Origin: Akkermansiaceae bacterium UBA956
GTDB taxonomy: Bacteria; Verrucomicrobiota; Verrucomicrobiia; Verrucomicrobiales; Akkermansiaceae
NCBI GenBank assembly: GCA_002293145.1
Contig: DBCO01000008.1
Location: 1-22,892, forward strand
Direction of reading: 5' to 3'
DNA: 22,892 nucleotides
The notes under the pieces were generated by a model, which worked only from the letters and a program-made list of their open reading frames with translations, ran no database searches and was not told the origin of the DNA. Positions 1 to 6,827 of this stretch are shown in pieces. The translations under genes were made by a program, and so were the position numbers. Within the stretch, counting starts at the first letter, position 1. The number at the start of each line of letters is the position of its first letter.

Positions 1-164
1 CCTTCTTCTCAATTCTGAAATTTTGAAAATTCTGAAATTCTGTTTCAATTTGCCTCCATCACGACTAATTTCCCCATACTCTGGGATCTAGGCTAACTTA
101 AAATTTTTGCCAGCCTGCTGCTTGACCACTAGTTTCAGTTTTCAGTTTTATTTGGGGGATATTG

Positions 165-1583
165 TTATTTTTGCTCGGCTTTGTAGTTTTTGAAGATCGC
201 GAGGGTGCGGAGGCGTTCGGTATTATGATCGACGATGGGCAGGGGATAATCGTTGGCGATGGGGCGTCCGTTTTTCGGGGCTTCGAGAAATTTCTCGGGA
301 TGGGTGAGGGCTAGTTCGGGGACCCAGCGCTTGATGTAGAGGCCTTGGTTATCAAAGCGCGCGGTTTGTGACCAGGGGTTTTGGATGCGGAAGTAAGGGG
401 CGGCATCGGCGCCTGTGCCAGCGGACCATTGCCAGCCGCCGTTGTTTGAGGCAATTTCGCCATCGACGAGGTGCTGCATGAACCAGGATTCTCCGATGCG
501 CCAATCGTAGTGCAGGTCTTTGGTGAGAAACATCGCGGTGATCATACGCACGCGGTTGTGCATGTGGCCGGTGGCGAGGAGTTCGCGCATGCCGGCATCG
601 ACGATGGGAAATCCGGTGCGGCCTTGCTTCCAGGCGTCGAGTTTTTCGTCGGGTTCATCCCAGGGGAGGCCCCGCCATTGCTGGCTGAACTCGTTTTCTA
701 AAACATCAGGGAAATAGTGGATGATGGCGAAGTAGAATTCGCGCCACGCAAGTTCCTTGAGGTAGGTATGGAAGCCTGTTTTGGCAGCGGGTGGAGCCTC
801 GGCGCTGGCTTGTTGGATGCTTTGGTAGATGGTGCGCAGAGAGAGTAGGCCGTAGCGTAGGTCTTGACTAATGCGCGAGGTGCCGCTGATGGCGGGGAGA
901 TCGCGTTTTTGTTGGTAGGCAGCGATGCGTTCTTGGAGTGCGGTTTTGAATCGGGCGCGCGCGGCTTTTTCTCCTGCTGGGAGGATTTCTGCGGTGCAGG
1001 CGGGCAAATTCCATATCGCGAGCGTGGGCAGCGGGTCAGAAGGGATCTCAGGTGGGGTGTGAAGGGCTGTGATTTTGGCAACGGGCGCTTCTTTGGGCAA
1101 GGCTAGCCAGTTTTTCGAGTAGGGGGTGTAGACGCGATAGGGAAGATTGCTGCCGGTGAGAACTTCCTCGGGAGCGTGTAGGCTGACGTCATGCATCGCG
1201 TGAACGGTAACGCCTAGTTCATGGCAGAGGGCGACCACGGCTTGCTCGGTGGCTTTGCCGAAGGGATCGGGATCTTTTTGGAAGTAGAGCGCATCGGCCT
1301 TGGTCTCGTGGATGAAGGCGCGGAGTCGGTCTACGGCGCGGCCTTGGCGAATGATCAAGCGGCTACCGAGGCTGCGCAGGTTCGCATCGAGCGAGGCGAG
1401 GGATTGGCTGAGGAATTGCTGACGTTTCGGGCCGGTCCAGTTGTGCTGCTGCTTCCAATCAGAAACTACATATAAGGGCAAAACCGCGTTGCACTGGAGC
1501 GACGCGGTTTTGAGAATCTTATGATCTGAGATGCGCAAGTCCCTACGGAACCAGTAGATGCCTGTTTGGTGGGTGTAGCTCAT
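165..1583 (-). CDS. phrB: Deoxyribodipyrimidine photolyase (class I CPD photolyase / cryptochrome family)
   Basis: A flavoprotein that uses blue or near-UV light to split cyclobutane pyrimidine dimers in DNA; cytoplasmic. The 472-residue length is normal for a class I photolyase. The N-terminus has the antenna-domain signature YWFRRDLRISDH (residues 10-21). The FAD-binding half carries TSRISQDLRYG, WREFYF (about 277), MHNRVRM, and NNGGWQWSAGTGADA (about 379-393). Tryptophans equivalent to the E. coli electron-transfer triad are visible in AWKQGRTG, HYDWRIGE and WQW. The usual YFRIFNP reads YFRIQNP here, a single substitution beside the FAD site. The ATG at 1583 puts the family's first beta strand right at the N-terminus; no Shine-Dalgarno sequence is seen. 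The gene is alone, downstream of the small gene at 1693-1962 and separated from it by a strong hairpin. The family is certain. A cryptochrome or other specialised role is less likely but cannot be excluded from sequence alone. Confidence 0.95.
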   Translation of the reverse strand: MSYTHQTGIYWFRRDLRISDHKILKTASLQCNAVLPLYVVSDWKQQHNWTGPKRQQFLSQSLASLDANLRSLGSRLIIRQGRAVDRLRAFIHETKADALYFQKDPDPFGKATEQAVVALCHELGVTVHAMHDVSLHAPEEVLTGSNLPYRVYTPYSKNWLALPKEAPVAKITALHTPPEIPSDPLPTLAIWNLPACTAEILPAGEKAARARFKTALQERIAAYQQKRDLPAISGTSRISQDLRYGLLSLRTIYQSIQQASAEAPPAAKTGFHTYLKELAWREFYFAIIHYFPDVLENEFSQQWRGLPWDEPDEKLDAWKQGRTGFPIVDAGMRELLATGHMHNRVRMITAMFLTKDLHYDWRIGESWFMQHLVDGEIASNNGGWQWSAGTGADAAPYFRIQNPWSQTARFDNQGLYIKRWVPELALTHPEKFLEAPKNGRPIANDYPLPIVDHNTERLRTLAIFKNYKAEQK

Positions 1584-1644
1584 GTGCCACTACCAAAAGC
1601 GCGATCTAGCTAGGACGCAAGGAAAAGTTTCACCGACCTGAGAT

Positions 1645-1687
1645 ACTGTGGTGCTCGTGATTTCGGGGGAATCACGAGCACCACAGT
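1645..1687. repeat. Perfect 18-bp inverted repeat (hairpin) between two minus-strand genes
   Basis: The arms 1645-1662 and 1670-1687 are exact reverse complements, separated by a 7-base loop (TCGGGGG on the plus strand). The hairpin starts 5 bases past the stop of the small gene at 1693-1962 and lies 61 bases before the photolyase start, with both genes on the minus strand. No U-run follows the stem on either strand, so it is not a textbook intrinsic terminator. It could block read-through or stabilise the 3' end of the upstream message, or be a copy of a genomic hairpin repeat. Confidence 0.85.
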
Positions 1688-1692
1688 TGGAT

Positions 1693-1962
1693 TTACTTAG
1701 CTTTGAGGATTTTGGCGCCTTTTTTGAGCGTTGTATCCGTGTGCGTGCCGTTGACGAGCTTCGCATTGACGAGAACATCTTTCAATTCCGTCAACGCTGC
1801 CTCAGCGGCGGCAAGGGATTCCTTTGGTCCTCCGTATTGTTTGTCTGAGAAATACTTCACAAATGACTTGCCCTTGCGGGTGATGTTAAGTCTCCAGCCG
1901 AGGAAGGCGGAGTTTTCATAAGTGAAGCGTGTCAGATTTCTTTTGGATGTGTAATTACTCAT
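1693..1962 (-). CDS. Small basic protein, possible AP2/integrase-like DNA-binding fold
   Basis: An 89-residue, lysine-rich protein with no signal peptide or membrane segment. The core GWRLNITRKGKSFVKYFSD (about residues 23-41), then YGGPKESLAAAEAALTEL, reads as two or three short beta strands with basic residues followed by one amphipathic helix. That is the pattern of AP2/ERF-type and integrase N-terminal (Arm) DNA-binding domains. This is inferred from the pattern of strands, glycines and helix, not from a firm motif, so no function is assigned. The ATG at 1962 is chosen as the only start before the conserved-looking region. The gene is divergent from rpoA, and its promoter must lie in the same 257-base gap (1963-2219). 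A hairpin follows its stop directly. A nucleoid-associated protein or a domesticated mobile-element fragment are alternatives. Confidence 0.7.
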   Translation of the reverse strand: MSNYTSKRNLTRFTYENSAFLGWRLNITRKGKSFVKYFSDKQYGGPKESLAAAEAALTELKDVLVNAKLVNGTHTDTTLKKGAKILKAK

Positions 1963-2130
1963 GGGATACTTGGGTTAGCGCTGTGGAGTCTAGCACTTTT
2001 TGCGAGTTCTGCCAGCATTTTTTTCTGATCTTTAGGGATTTATTGTGAAAATCCGCACTTTTTCTGGCAATTCTGAAAAAATGAGTTGCCAAAACAGCTC
2101 CGATACCCTTTATTCGCCGCCCCGCGAGCC

Positions 2131-2136
2131 TATAAT
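2131..2136 (+). promoter_or_regulatory. Candidate -10 box (TATAAT) for rpoA-rplQ
   Basis: A perfect consensus TATAAT lies 84 bases before the rpoA ATG. No convincing TTGACA-like -35 box occurs 16-18 bases upstream; the best is CTTTAT or TTTATT around 2108-2114. Transcription would start near 2143 and give a leader of roughly 75 bases containing the hairpin at 2153-2175. The call rests on the hexamer and its position only. Confidence 0.45.
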
Positions 2137-2152
2137 GCCGTCGGTCCTCGAT

Positions 2153-2175
2153 CTGCATGATTTTTTTTCATGCAG
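2153..2175 (+). promoter_or_regulatory. Hairpin with an all-T loop in the rpoA leader
   Basis: CTGCATGA (2153-2160) and TCATGCAG (2168-2175) form a perfect 8-bp stem around a loop of seven T residues. It sits in the presumed untranslated leader of rpoA. The purine-rich GGAGGG at 2189-2194 follows it, 25 bases before the rpoA ATG, which is too far to act as a normal Shine-Dalgarno for that start. The element could regulate rpoA-rplQ expression, or be the end of a transcript entering from upstream; there is no T-run after the stem. Confidence 0.5.
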
Positions 2176-2219
2176 GCCCGCTCGCAACGGAGGGTAACCC
2201 GGCTACTCACTGATTCATT

Positions 2220-3326
2220 ATGTCAACTGAAATTGAAGAAGATAAAAAACCGACCCAGCTTGGTCGATTCGAAGTCCCGAACCGTCTCGTGAAAAACGAG
2301 GATACCGCCACTGATGTGTATGCACAATTCGTGGCTGAACCCTTCGAGCGTGGCTACGGTCACACCCTCGGTAACTCTCTGCGCCGCGTATTGCTCGGCT
2401 CGCTAGAAGGAGCCTCCATCACATCCGTGCGCATCGCTGGTGTGCAACACGAATTCTCCAGCCTGCCTGGAGTGGTAGAAGATGTGACTGACATCATTCT
2501 CAACCTCAAAAAAGTAAAGTTCCTTCATCATGATAAAGAGCCACGCGTGCTCAAGATTCACGTGGAGCGCGATGGCATGGTTACCGCTGGTGACATCATC
2601 GATGACAACATTTATGAAGTAGTGAACAAAGATCAATTGATCTGCACCCTTGACCGCAAGGTGAAATTCGATTGCGAATTCGAAGTGCGCGTCGGTCGTG
2701 GTTTCTCCACTGGTGAAGAAAACAAGCGCAAGGATCAAGCTATCGGCGTGATCGCGATCGACTCGATTTTCTCGCCTGTGACTCGTGTGAAATACGCAGT
2801 TGACACCACTCGTGTGGGTCAAATGACCGACTACGACAAACTGGTGCTAGACATCTGGACCGATGGTCGCATTACTCCGCAAGATGCCTTGCTCCAAGCC
2901 TCCGCGATCCTTCGTCATCACCTCGACGTATTCGTTAACTACGACGACAAGCTCATCGCCTTCGATCAAGCACCTGCCGAGTCGACCGAAGAAAATGCAG
3001 CGCTGAAGAAACTTCTCAGCATGAGCGTCAACGAGATCGAGCTCTCGGTCCGTGCCGCAAACTGCCTCAACAACGCCAACATTACGACCGTGGGCCAACT
3101 TGCGACCAAATCGGAAGCGGAGATGCTCAAGTACCGCAACTTCGGCAAAAAATCGCTTAACGAGATCAAAGATAAATTGGTCGAACTCGGATTGTCCTTG
3201 GGCATGTCGATCGATCCATCGCTCTACTCCGGTCCTTCCGTTGCCTTCCGCGCACCGCGCCTTGGTGGCGAAGAGGAATCGCAAGTAGGTCTGGCTGACC
3301 TAATCGCACAAAACCTCGACGACTAA
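2220..3326 (+). CDS. rpoA: DNA-directed RNA polymerase subunit alpha
   Basis: The alpha subunit of RNA polymerase. Its N-terminal domain dimerises to nucleate core assembly, and its C-terminal domain contacts UP-element DNA and activators. The 368 residues exceed the E. coli length of about 330. The N-terminal domain shows FERGYGHTLGNSLRRVLL (about 43-60), SSLPGVVEDVTDIILNLK (about 80-97) and GRITPQDALLQASAILRHHL. The alpha-CTD shows ELSVRAANCLNNANI, then TVGQLATKSEAEML and FGKKSLNEIKDKL. About 40 extra residues follow the CTD, ending acidic (QNLDD), and account for most of the added length. The ATG at 2220 is used; there is no well-spaced Shine-Dalgarno. rplQ follows after 42 bases, as in most bacteria. 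Unlike the common arrangement, the S13, S11 and S4 genes are not upstream. Confidence 0.98.
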   Translation: MSTEIEEDKKPTQLGRFEVPNRLVKNEDTATDVYAQFVAEPFERGYGHTLGNSLRRVLLGSLEGASITSVRIAGVQHEFSSLPGVVEDVTDIILNLKKVKFLHHDKEPRVLKIHVERDGMVTAGDIIDDNIYEVVNKDQLICTLDRKVKFDCEFEVRVGRGFSTGEENKRKDQAIGVIAIDSIFSPVTRVKYAVDTTRVGQMTDYDKLVLDIWTDGRITPQDALLQASAILRHHLDVFVNYDDKLIAFDQAPAESTEENAALKKLLSMSVNEIELSVRAANCLNNANITTVGQLATKSEAEMLKYRNFGKKSLNEIKDKLVELGLSLGMSIDPSLYSGPSVAFRAPRLGGEEESQVGLADLIAQNLDD

Positions 3327-3368
3327 TCCCTTATTTCCCACACCCTATAAACAGAAAGAACATTTCCG

Positions 3369-3782
3369 ATGAGACATCGCAGCAGTAAATCCAAGTTAAA
3401 GCGCACCGCAGCGCATCGCCGTTCCTTATTGTCCAATCTTGTTTGCAGCTTGATTGAGCACGGACGCATCAAAACCACTCTGGGCAAGGCGAAAGCTCTG
3501 CGTCCGGTTGCAGAAAAAATGGTTACCCTCGGTAAGAGTGGTGATCTTCACGCTCGTCGTCAGGCGATCGCATTTTTGCGCCAGAAGCCTATCGTGCAGA
3601 AACTATTCTCCGAAGTGGCTGTTGCCGCAGCAAACCGTCCAGGTGGTTATTGCCGCATCACCAAGTTGGGTGCTCGTATGACCGATGCCGCGCCGATGGC
3701 CTACATCGAGTTCTGCGATGTTCCTGCGAAGAAAGAAGAAGCACCTGTGGTAGAGGCTGAGGAAGCCAAAGCTGAAGCGTAA
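3369..3782 (+). CDS. rplQ: 50S ribosomal protein L17
   Basis: A structural protein of the large ribosomal subunit, near the exit of the peptide tunnel. The 137 residues begin with the family signature MRHRSSKSKLKRTAAHRRSL, and also show LIEHGRIKTTLGKAKALRPV and GGYCRITKLGARMTDAAPMA. The core ends with a typical IEFCDV strand near residue 117. A short alanine/glutamate/lysine-rich tail follows, of the kind often seen in L17 from several phyla. The start at 3369 gives the exact conserved N-terminus; a weak AGAAAG lies about 12 bases upstream. It is co-transcribed with rpoA and followed by an intrinsic terminator at 3812-3840. Confidence 0.97.
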   Translation: MRHRSSKSKLKRTAAHRRSLLSNLVCSLIEHGRIKTTLGKAKALRPVAEKMVTLGKSGDLHARRQAIAFLRQKPIVQKLFSEVAVAAANRPGGYCRITKLGARMTDAAPMAYIEFCDVPAKKEEAPVVEAEEAKAEA

Positions 3783-3811
3783 TCGCTCTTCTCGCGATCC
3801 AATTATCAAAT

Positions 3812-3840
3812 GCCGACTGGAAACAGTCGGCGTTTTTTTT
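3812..3840 (+). terminator. Intrinsic terminator of rpoA-rplQ
   Basis: GCCGACT (3812-3818) pairs perfectly with AGTCGGC (3825-3831) around a 6-base loop and is followed by a run of eight T residues (3833-3840). It lies 29 bases after the rplQ stop. Stem, loop and T-run make this a standard rho-independent terminator. Confidence 0.93.
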
Positions 3841-3930
3841 GTTTAAGAGAGCAGCTTGTCCGCCGGAGCTTTAGCATAGGAGGATGAGCAGTTCGGGAAA
3901 AGATTGTCTGCTCTAGTTGTGGCAGTTTTT

Positions 3931-3986
3931 CAGACAGGATGGTAGGATTTTCAAGATTTACAGAATGGGATTTTGATTCCCCTACC
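3931..3986. repeat. Degenerate short-period repeat of the ACAGGAT/AGGATTT type
   Basis: The stretch runs as related units about ten bases long: GACAGGATGGT, AGGATTTTCA, AGATTTACAG, AATGGGATTTT. TGGTAGG (3940-3946) is also inverted as CCTACCA further on (3981-3987), so the segment could fold. Intergenic repeats built from ACAGGAT-like units occur in many bacterial genomes; assigning this stretch to them is from memory of the pattern. It fills part of the gene-free gap 3842-4156; nothing else is visible between it and the terminator. Confidence 0.45.
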
Positions 3987-4039
3987 AATTATCTTCTTCT
4001 ATTTTGTGATTTTTGCGTATTTTTTCGGCTAAAAAAACT

Positions 4040-4138
4040 CCGTGGCTAAGCACTGAAAAGGCGCTAAGTTCACAAAGATTAGGTAATTTTTTACTATCAC
4101 TTAAAACCTTTGCGTCTTAGCGTCTTTGCGAACTCTGC
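4040..4138. repeat. Imperfect palindromic intergenic repeat, copy A
   Basis: The left arm (about 4060-4079) holds GGCGCTAAGTTCACAAAGATT. The right arm (about 4104-4140) reads as its approximate reverse complement, with CTTTGCGTCTTAGCGTC then TTTGCGAACTCTGCG. CGCTAAG (4062-4068) and CTTAGCG (4116-4122) pair perfectly. An outer pair, CCGTGGCT (4040-4047) and AGCCACGG (4160-4167), extends the dyad into the last codons of the next gene. The short units resemble those in the elements at 5511-5575 and 22356-22480. Confidence 0.6.
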
Positions 4139-4156
4139 GTTTAATCTAATTTCAAA

Positions 4157-5380
4157 TCAAGCCACGGTGAAGGCGGCTGCTTGCTCTTGAGTGAGTTCTT
4201 TGAACTGCCAAGGCAGGCCGTGCTGATTGAGGTCGGCCATGAAGGAATCGGGATCGTATTGCTCCATGTTCCAGATGCCGGGCTTGCGCCATTTGCTTTC
4301 GAGCATTTGCTTTGCTCCAATCATTGCGGGCACGCCAGTGGTGAAGGAAATGGCTTGGGAGCCGACTTCTGCGAAGCATTCTTCGTGATCGCAGATGTTG
4401 TAAATGTAGATCGCCTTTGGCTTGCCGTCCTTGAGGCCGGTGATGACGTTACCAATGCAGGTTCTGCCCTTGGTGGTGACGCCGAGGTCGCTAGGATTCG
4501 GCAGCACGGCTTTGAGAAATTGGAGAGGAATGATTTCGACGCCTTGGTAAACGACGGGATCAATGCGGGTCATGCCAACATTTTGCAGCACTTCGAGGTG
4601 CTTGAGGTAGTTCGGCGAGAATGACATCCAAAATTGTGCACGCTTGATGGTAGGGATGTGCTTGACGAGGGACTCGAGCTCCTCGTGATACATGCGGTAG
4701 ATTTCGTAACTACCGACGCCTTCGGGGCAGGTGAAGCCTTGGTGTTGCGACATGGCGGGGGTTTCGACAAAATCGCCATTTTCAAAGTGGCGGCAGGGTG
4801 CGGTGACCTCGCGGATGTTGATTTCAGGATTGAAGTTAGTGGCAAAGGCGTGGCCGTGATTGCCACCGTTGACATCGATGATATCGAGCGTGTGGATTTC
4901 ATCGAAGTGATGCTTGAGCGCCCATGCGGTGAAAACATTGGTCACACCGGGATCGAAGCCAGAGCCGAGCAGGGCGGAGAGTCCGGCTTGGGTGAATTTT
5001 TCTTGGTATGCCCATTGCCATGAGTATTCGAACTTGGCGACATCGGGGGGTTCGTAGTTGGCGGTATCGAGATAATCGACGCTAGCGGCAAGGCAAGCAT
5101 CCATCAGAGGAAGATCTTGGTAGGGCAGGGCGACATTCAACACCAAGTCCGGCTTGAGCGACTGGAGATAGGCGGTGGTAGCGGCGACATCATCGGCGTC
5201 GATGGCTGCGGTATCGATGCTGACGCCGGTGCGTGAGAGCACTGATTGAGCGATGGCATCGCACTTGGATTTGGTGCGTGAGGCGAGAGTGATTTTGGTG
5301 AAAACGGAGGAAACTTGGGCGCACTTGTGAGCGACCACGCTACCGACTCCGCCGGCCCCGATGATGAGAACGTGTGACAT
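4157..5380 (-). CDS. Saccharopine dehydrogenase family enzyme, probable carboxynorspermidine synthase
   Basis: The predicted reaction is NADPH-dependent reductive coupling of aspartate semialdehyde with a diamine (diaminopropane or putrescine) to give carboxynorspermidine or carboxyspermidine, a step in bacterial polyamine synthesis. The 407 residues fit that subfamily. The Rossmann motif LIIGAGGVGSVVAHKCAQ is at residues 5-22, with LASRTKSKCDAI (about 32-43) as the likely cofactor-specificity loop. GSGFDPGVTNVFTAWALKH (about 138-156) and the later GVPAMIGAKQML are typical of the branch. The start at 5380 puts the Rossmann strand at the N-terminus. It stands alone; the partner decarboxylase (nspC type) is not in the window. 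The last codons overlap the outer arm of the palindrome at 4040-4167. Lysine-pathway saccharopine dehydrogenase is less likely given the length and GAGGVG start. Confidence 0.85.
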   Translation of the reverse strand: MSHVLIIGAGGVGSVVAHKCAQVSSVFTKITLASRTKSKCDAIAQSVLSRTGVSIDTAAIDADDVAATTAYLQSLKPDLVLNVALPYQDLPLMDACLAASVDYLDTANYEPPDVAKFEYSWQWAYQEKFTQAGLSALLGSGFDPGVTNVFTAWALKHHFDEIHTLDIIDVNGGNHGHAFATNFNPEINIREVTAPCRHFENGDFVETPAMSQHQGFTCPEGVGSYEIYRMYHEELESLVKHIPTIKRAQFWMSFSPNYLKHLEVLQNVGMTRIDPVVYQGVEIIPLQFLKAVLPNPSDLGVTTKGRTCIGNVITGLKDGKPKAIYIYNICDHEECFAEVGSQAISFTTGVPAMIGAKQMLESKWRKPGIWNMEQYDPDSFMADLNQHGLPWQFKELTQEQAAAFTVA

Positions 5381-5761
5381 GCGGATTTTTTAGTGCGGAG
5401 GCGGGGTGAAATCAAGTGACAACTTGGGAGAGTCGTGGGAAATTTCAGCTTGGGTGCCTAGCGCAAACGCATTACGATAGAAAATTCATTTTCTCATCCA
5501 TTTTTTGAGCCGCGAAAATACGCAAAATGCGCAAAAGTTTGAAATTGTGTGATTTTTTGCGTTTTGTGTTTCTCGAATCATTCCCGAGTAAGCAGCAAGT
5601 GACGAACTCTTCGTGATCATACAAGAATCTGCGTTTTGCCTCCCAAGGAGCGAGCTACGAGAGAAATAGTAAATTTTTTCAAATAATACTGACAAATGTT
5701 CCGCGCTCTGGTGTTACATTCTGTGACGGAGCAATGCTCTGAAACCTCTAAAGCAAACACT
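5381..5761. other. Divergent intergenic region upstream of the type II secretion operon
   Basis: This gap of 381 bases separates the minus-strand dehydrogenase from gspG. It holds the dyad repeat at 5511-5575. It must also hold the promoters of both flanking genes, but no convincing pair of -35 and -10 boxes stands out: CTGACA at 5689-5694 and the TTACAT-like stretch at 5714-5720 are the nearest candidates and are weakly spaced. No gene is supported here. Confidence 0.6.
5511..5575. repeat. Imperfect palindromic intergenic repeat, copy B
   Basis: The left arm, GCGAAAATACGCAAAATGCG then CAAAA (5512-5535), and the right arm, TTTTTTGCGTTTTGTGTTTC (5553-5572), are approximate reverse complements around a short loop. 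Units of CGCAAA spaced by about nine bases recur in the left arm. The design matches the elements at 4040-4138 and 22356-22480, although the primary sequence differs. Confidence 0.55.
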
Positions 5762-6202
5762 ATGAAAATGAACAAAACACACATTGGCAGAATGCGTCAC
5801 GCGAAAGGCTTCACCTTGTTGGAGATGGTGATCGTATTGGGAATTATCGGTTTGATCATCGGCGGCGCGATCAGCGTGATGGGCAAAGTGGGCGAGGGTG
5901 CTGCGATACAGCGAGTAAAGGGTGACTTCAATTCCCTTGGCAGTGTGCTCAAGATGTATAAAATCAACAATGGTTTCTATCCCTCGACAGCGCAGGGCTT
6001 GAAGGCATTGGTGACACGCCCCGGCGGTACACCTGCACCGAAATCGTGGACTGCTCTTGCTGACAAAGTGCCGATTGATCCATGGGGTCAGGAGTATGAA
6101 TACAAATTCCCAGGTTCGAAAGTGCCATCGGAATTTGAATTGAAAACCAAAGGCAAAGATACCGTTACTGGCACAGAGGACGATATGTCCAGCCAAGATT
6201 GA
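5762..6202 (+). CDS. gspG: Type II secretion system major pseudopilin GspG
   Basis: The major subunit of the T2SS pseudopilus, processed by a prepilin peptidase and assembled in the periplasm. From the ATG at 5762 it has 146 residues, normal for GspG. The prepilin site is HAKG|FTLLEMVIVLGIIGL: cleavage after Gly16, Phe at +1, Glu at +5, then a hydrophobic helix. The body shows the GspG pattern YPSTAQGLKALV, DPWGQEYEYKFPG and a C-terminal acidic loop, GKDTVTGTEDD, in the place of the calcium site of this family. An upstream in-frame ATG at 5696 would add 22 residues without family character; 5762 (or 5768) gives a normal short leader. It is the first gene of the operon; gspH follows after 31 bases. 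Confidence 0.95.
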   Translation: MKMNKTHIGRMRHAKGFTLLEMVIVLGIIGLIIGGAISVMGKVGEGAAIQRVKGDFNSLGSVLKMYKINNGFYPSTAQGLKALVTRPGGTPAPKSWTALADKVPIDPWGQEYEYKFPGSKVPSEFELKTKGKDTVTGTEDDMSSQD

Positions 6203-6233
6203 TTTTCTGTCACTAGTCTAGCAAAACAGGCTC

Positions 6234-6827
6234 ATGAAACACGACACCATCGATCAGCAACGATTCTCGCGCCCGAGCGCGCGGGGATTCACGTTGTTGG
6301 AGATGGTAATCGTGCTGGCGCTGATTGGCATGGCAATGGGCGGGGCGATCGCGATGTTTATCGTCACCTCATCCGAGAGGCAACTCAAGTCGGCCGCGGC
6401 GGATTTGGAGTTGTTATCGAAAAAAGCGCGCTCGATTGCGATGGTGCAGCAGCGCCCTTATGCTATCACATTTTTTGACAACAGTGCGCGCTTGAGCCCT
6501 TTGGCGGAGGCGGGCTATACGGACGAGGAATTGGAAGCTCGGTTGGAAATGGAGCAGGAAATGCTCGATGGTGGCATGGCTGCGCCGAAGTTTCCGCCTG
6601 TGCGTGAAACCTTGATGATTGATCAATTTGCGCTGTCGGTGCGGCGCTGGGGGGCGGTGAATTTTATGCCGATGCTGCGGAATGATCCGCAGGTCTGGCG
6701 CTTCGATCCGAATGGGATTTGCGAGCCGATGTCGGTGCGTATTGATTATGAAGACGGTTGGATGGAGATGGATTTTCATCCGCTATCGGCGGGAATTCGT
6801 GATAGTAGCATGGAGGCGAAACGATGA
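6234..6827 (+). CDS. gspH: Type II secretion minor pseudopilin, GspH-like
   Basis: A 197-residue prepilin-like protein. It has an 18-residue leader ending SARG and the site G|FTLLEMVIVLALIGMAMGG with Glu at +5, followed by a helix and the body SAAADLELLSKKARSIAMVQQRPY (about residues 61-84), which resembles the region after the helix in GspH/FimT proteins. The rest is poorly conserved, as is usual for minor pseudopilins; the acidic stretch EELEARLEMEQEML (about 98-111) is unusual. The assignment as GspH rests on the order G-H-I-J-K and the FimT/GspH look. Its stop overlaps the start of the next gene (ATGA at 6824-6827), implying coupled translation. Confidence 0.85.
   Translation: MKHDTIDQQRFSRPSARGFTLLEMVIVLALIGMAMGGAIAMFIVTSSERQLKSAAADLELLSKKARSIAMVQQRPYAITFFDNSARLSPLAEAGYTDEELEARLEMEQEMLDGGMAAPKFPPVRETLMIDQFALSVRRWGAVNFMPMLRNDPQVWRFDPNGICEPMSVRIDYEDGWMEMDFHPLSAGIRDSSMEAKR

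Noticed and set aside
1..164. AT-rich stretch with repeated TTCTGAAA-like words at 13-42 and TTTCAGTTTTCAG near 133-147
   Set aside because: The units are short, diverged and AT-rich, as expected by chance in an intergenic tail; no gene, promoter or terminator could be supported.
1955..2158. Open frame of 67 codons on the minus strand between the AP2-like gene and rpoA
   Set aside because: It overlaps the rpoA promoter region and the start of the AP2-like gene, has a random-looking composition and no start signal.
2100..2219. tRNA or riboswitch in the rpoA leader
   Set aside because: No cloverleaf, CCA end or known aptamer core could be drawn; only a single 8-bp hairpin is supported.
5696..5761. 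Longer N-terminus for GspG from an upstream in-frame ATG
   Set aside because: It would give a 38-residue leader before the prepilin site; the start at 5762 gives a normal leader of 16 residues.
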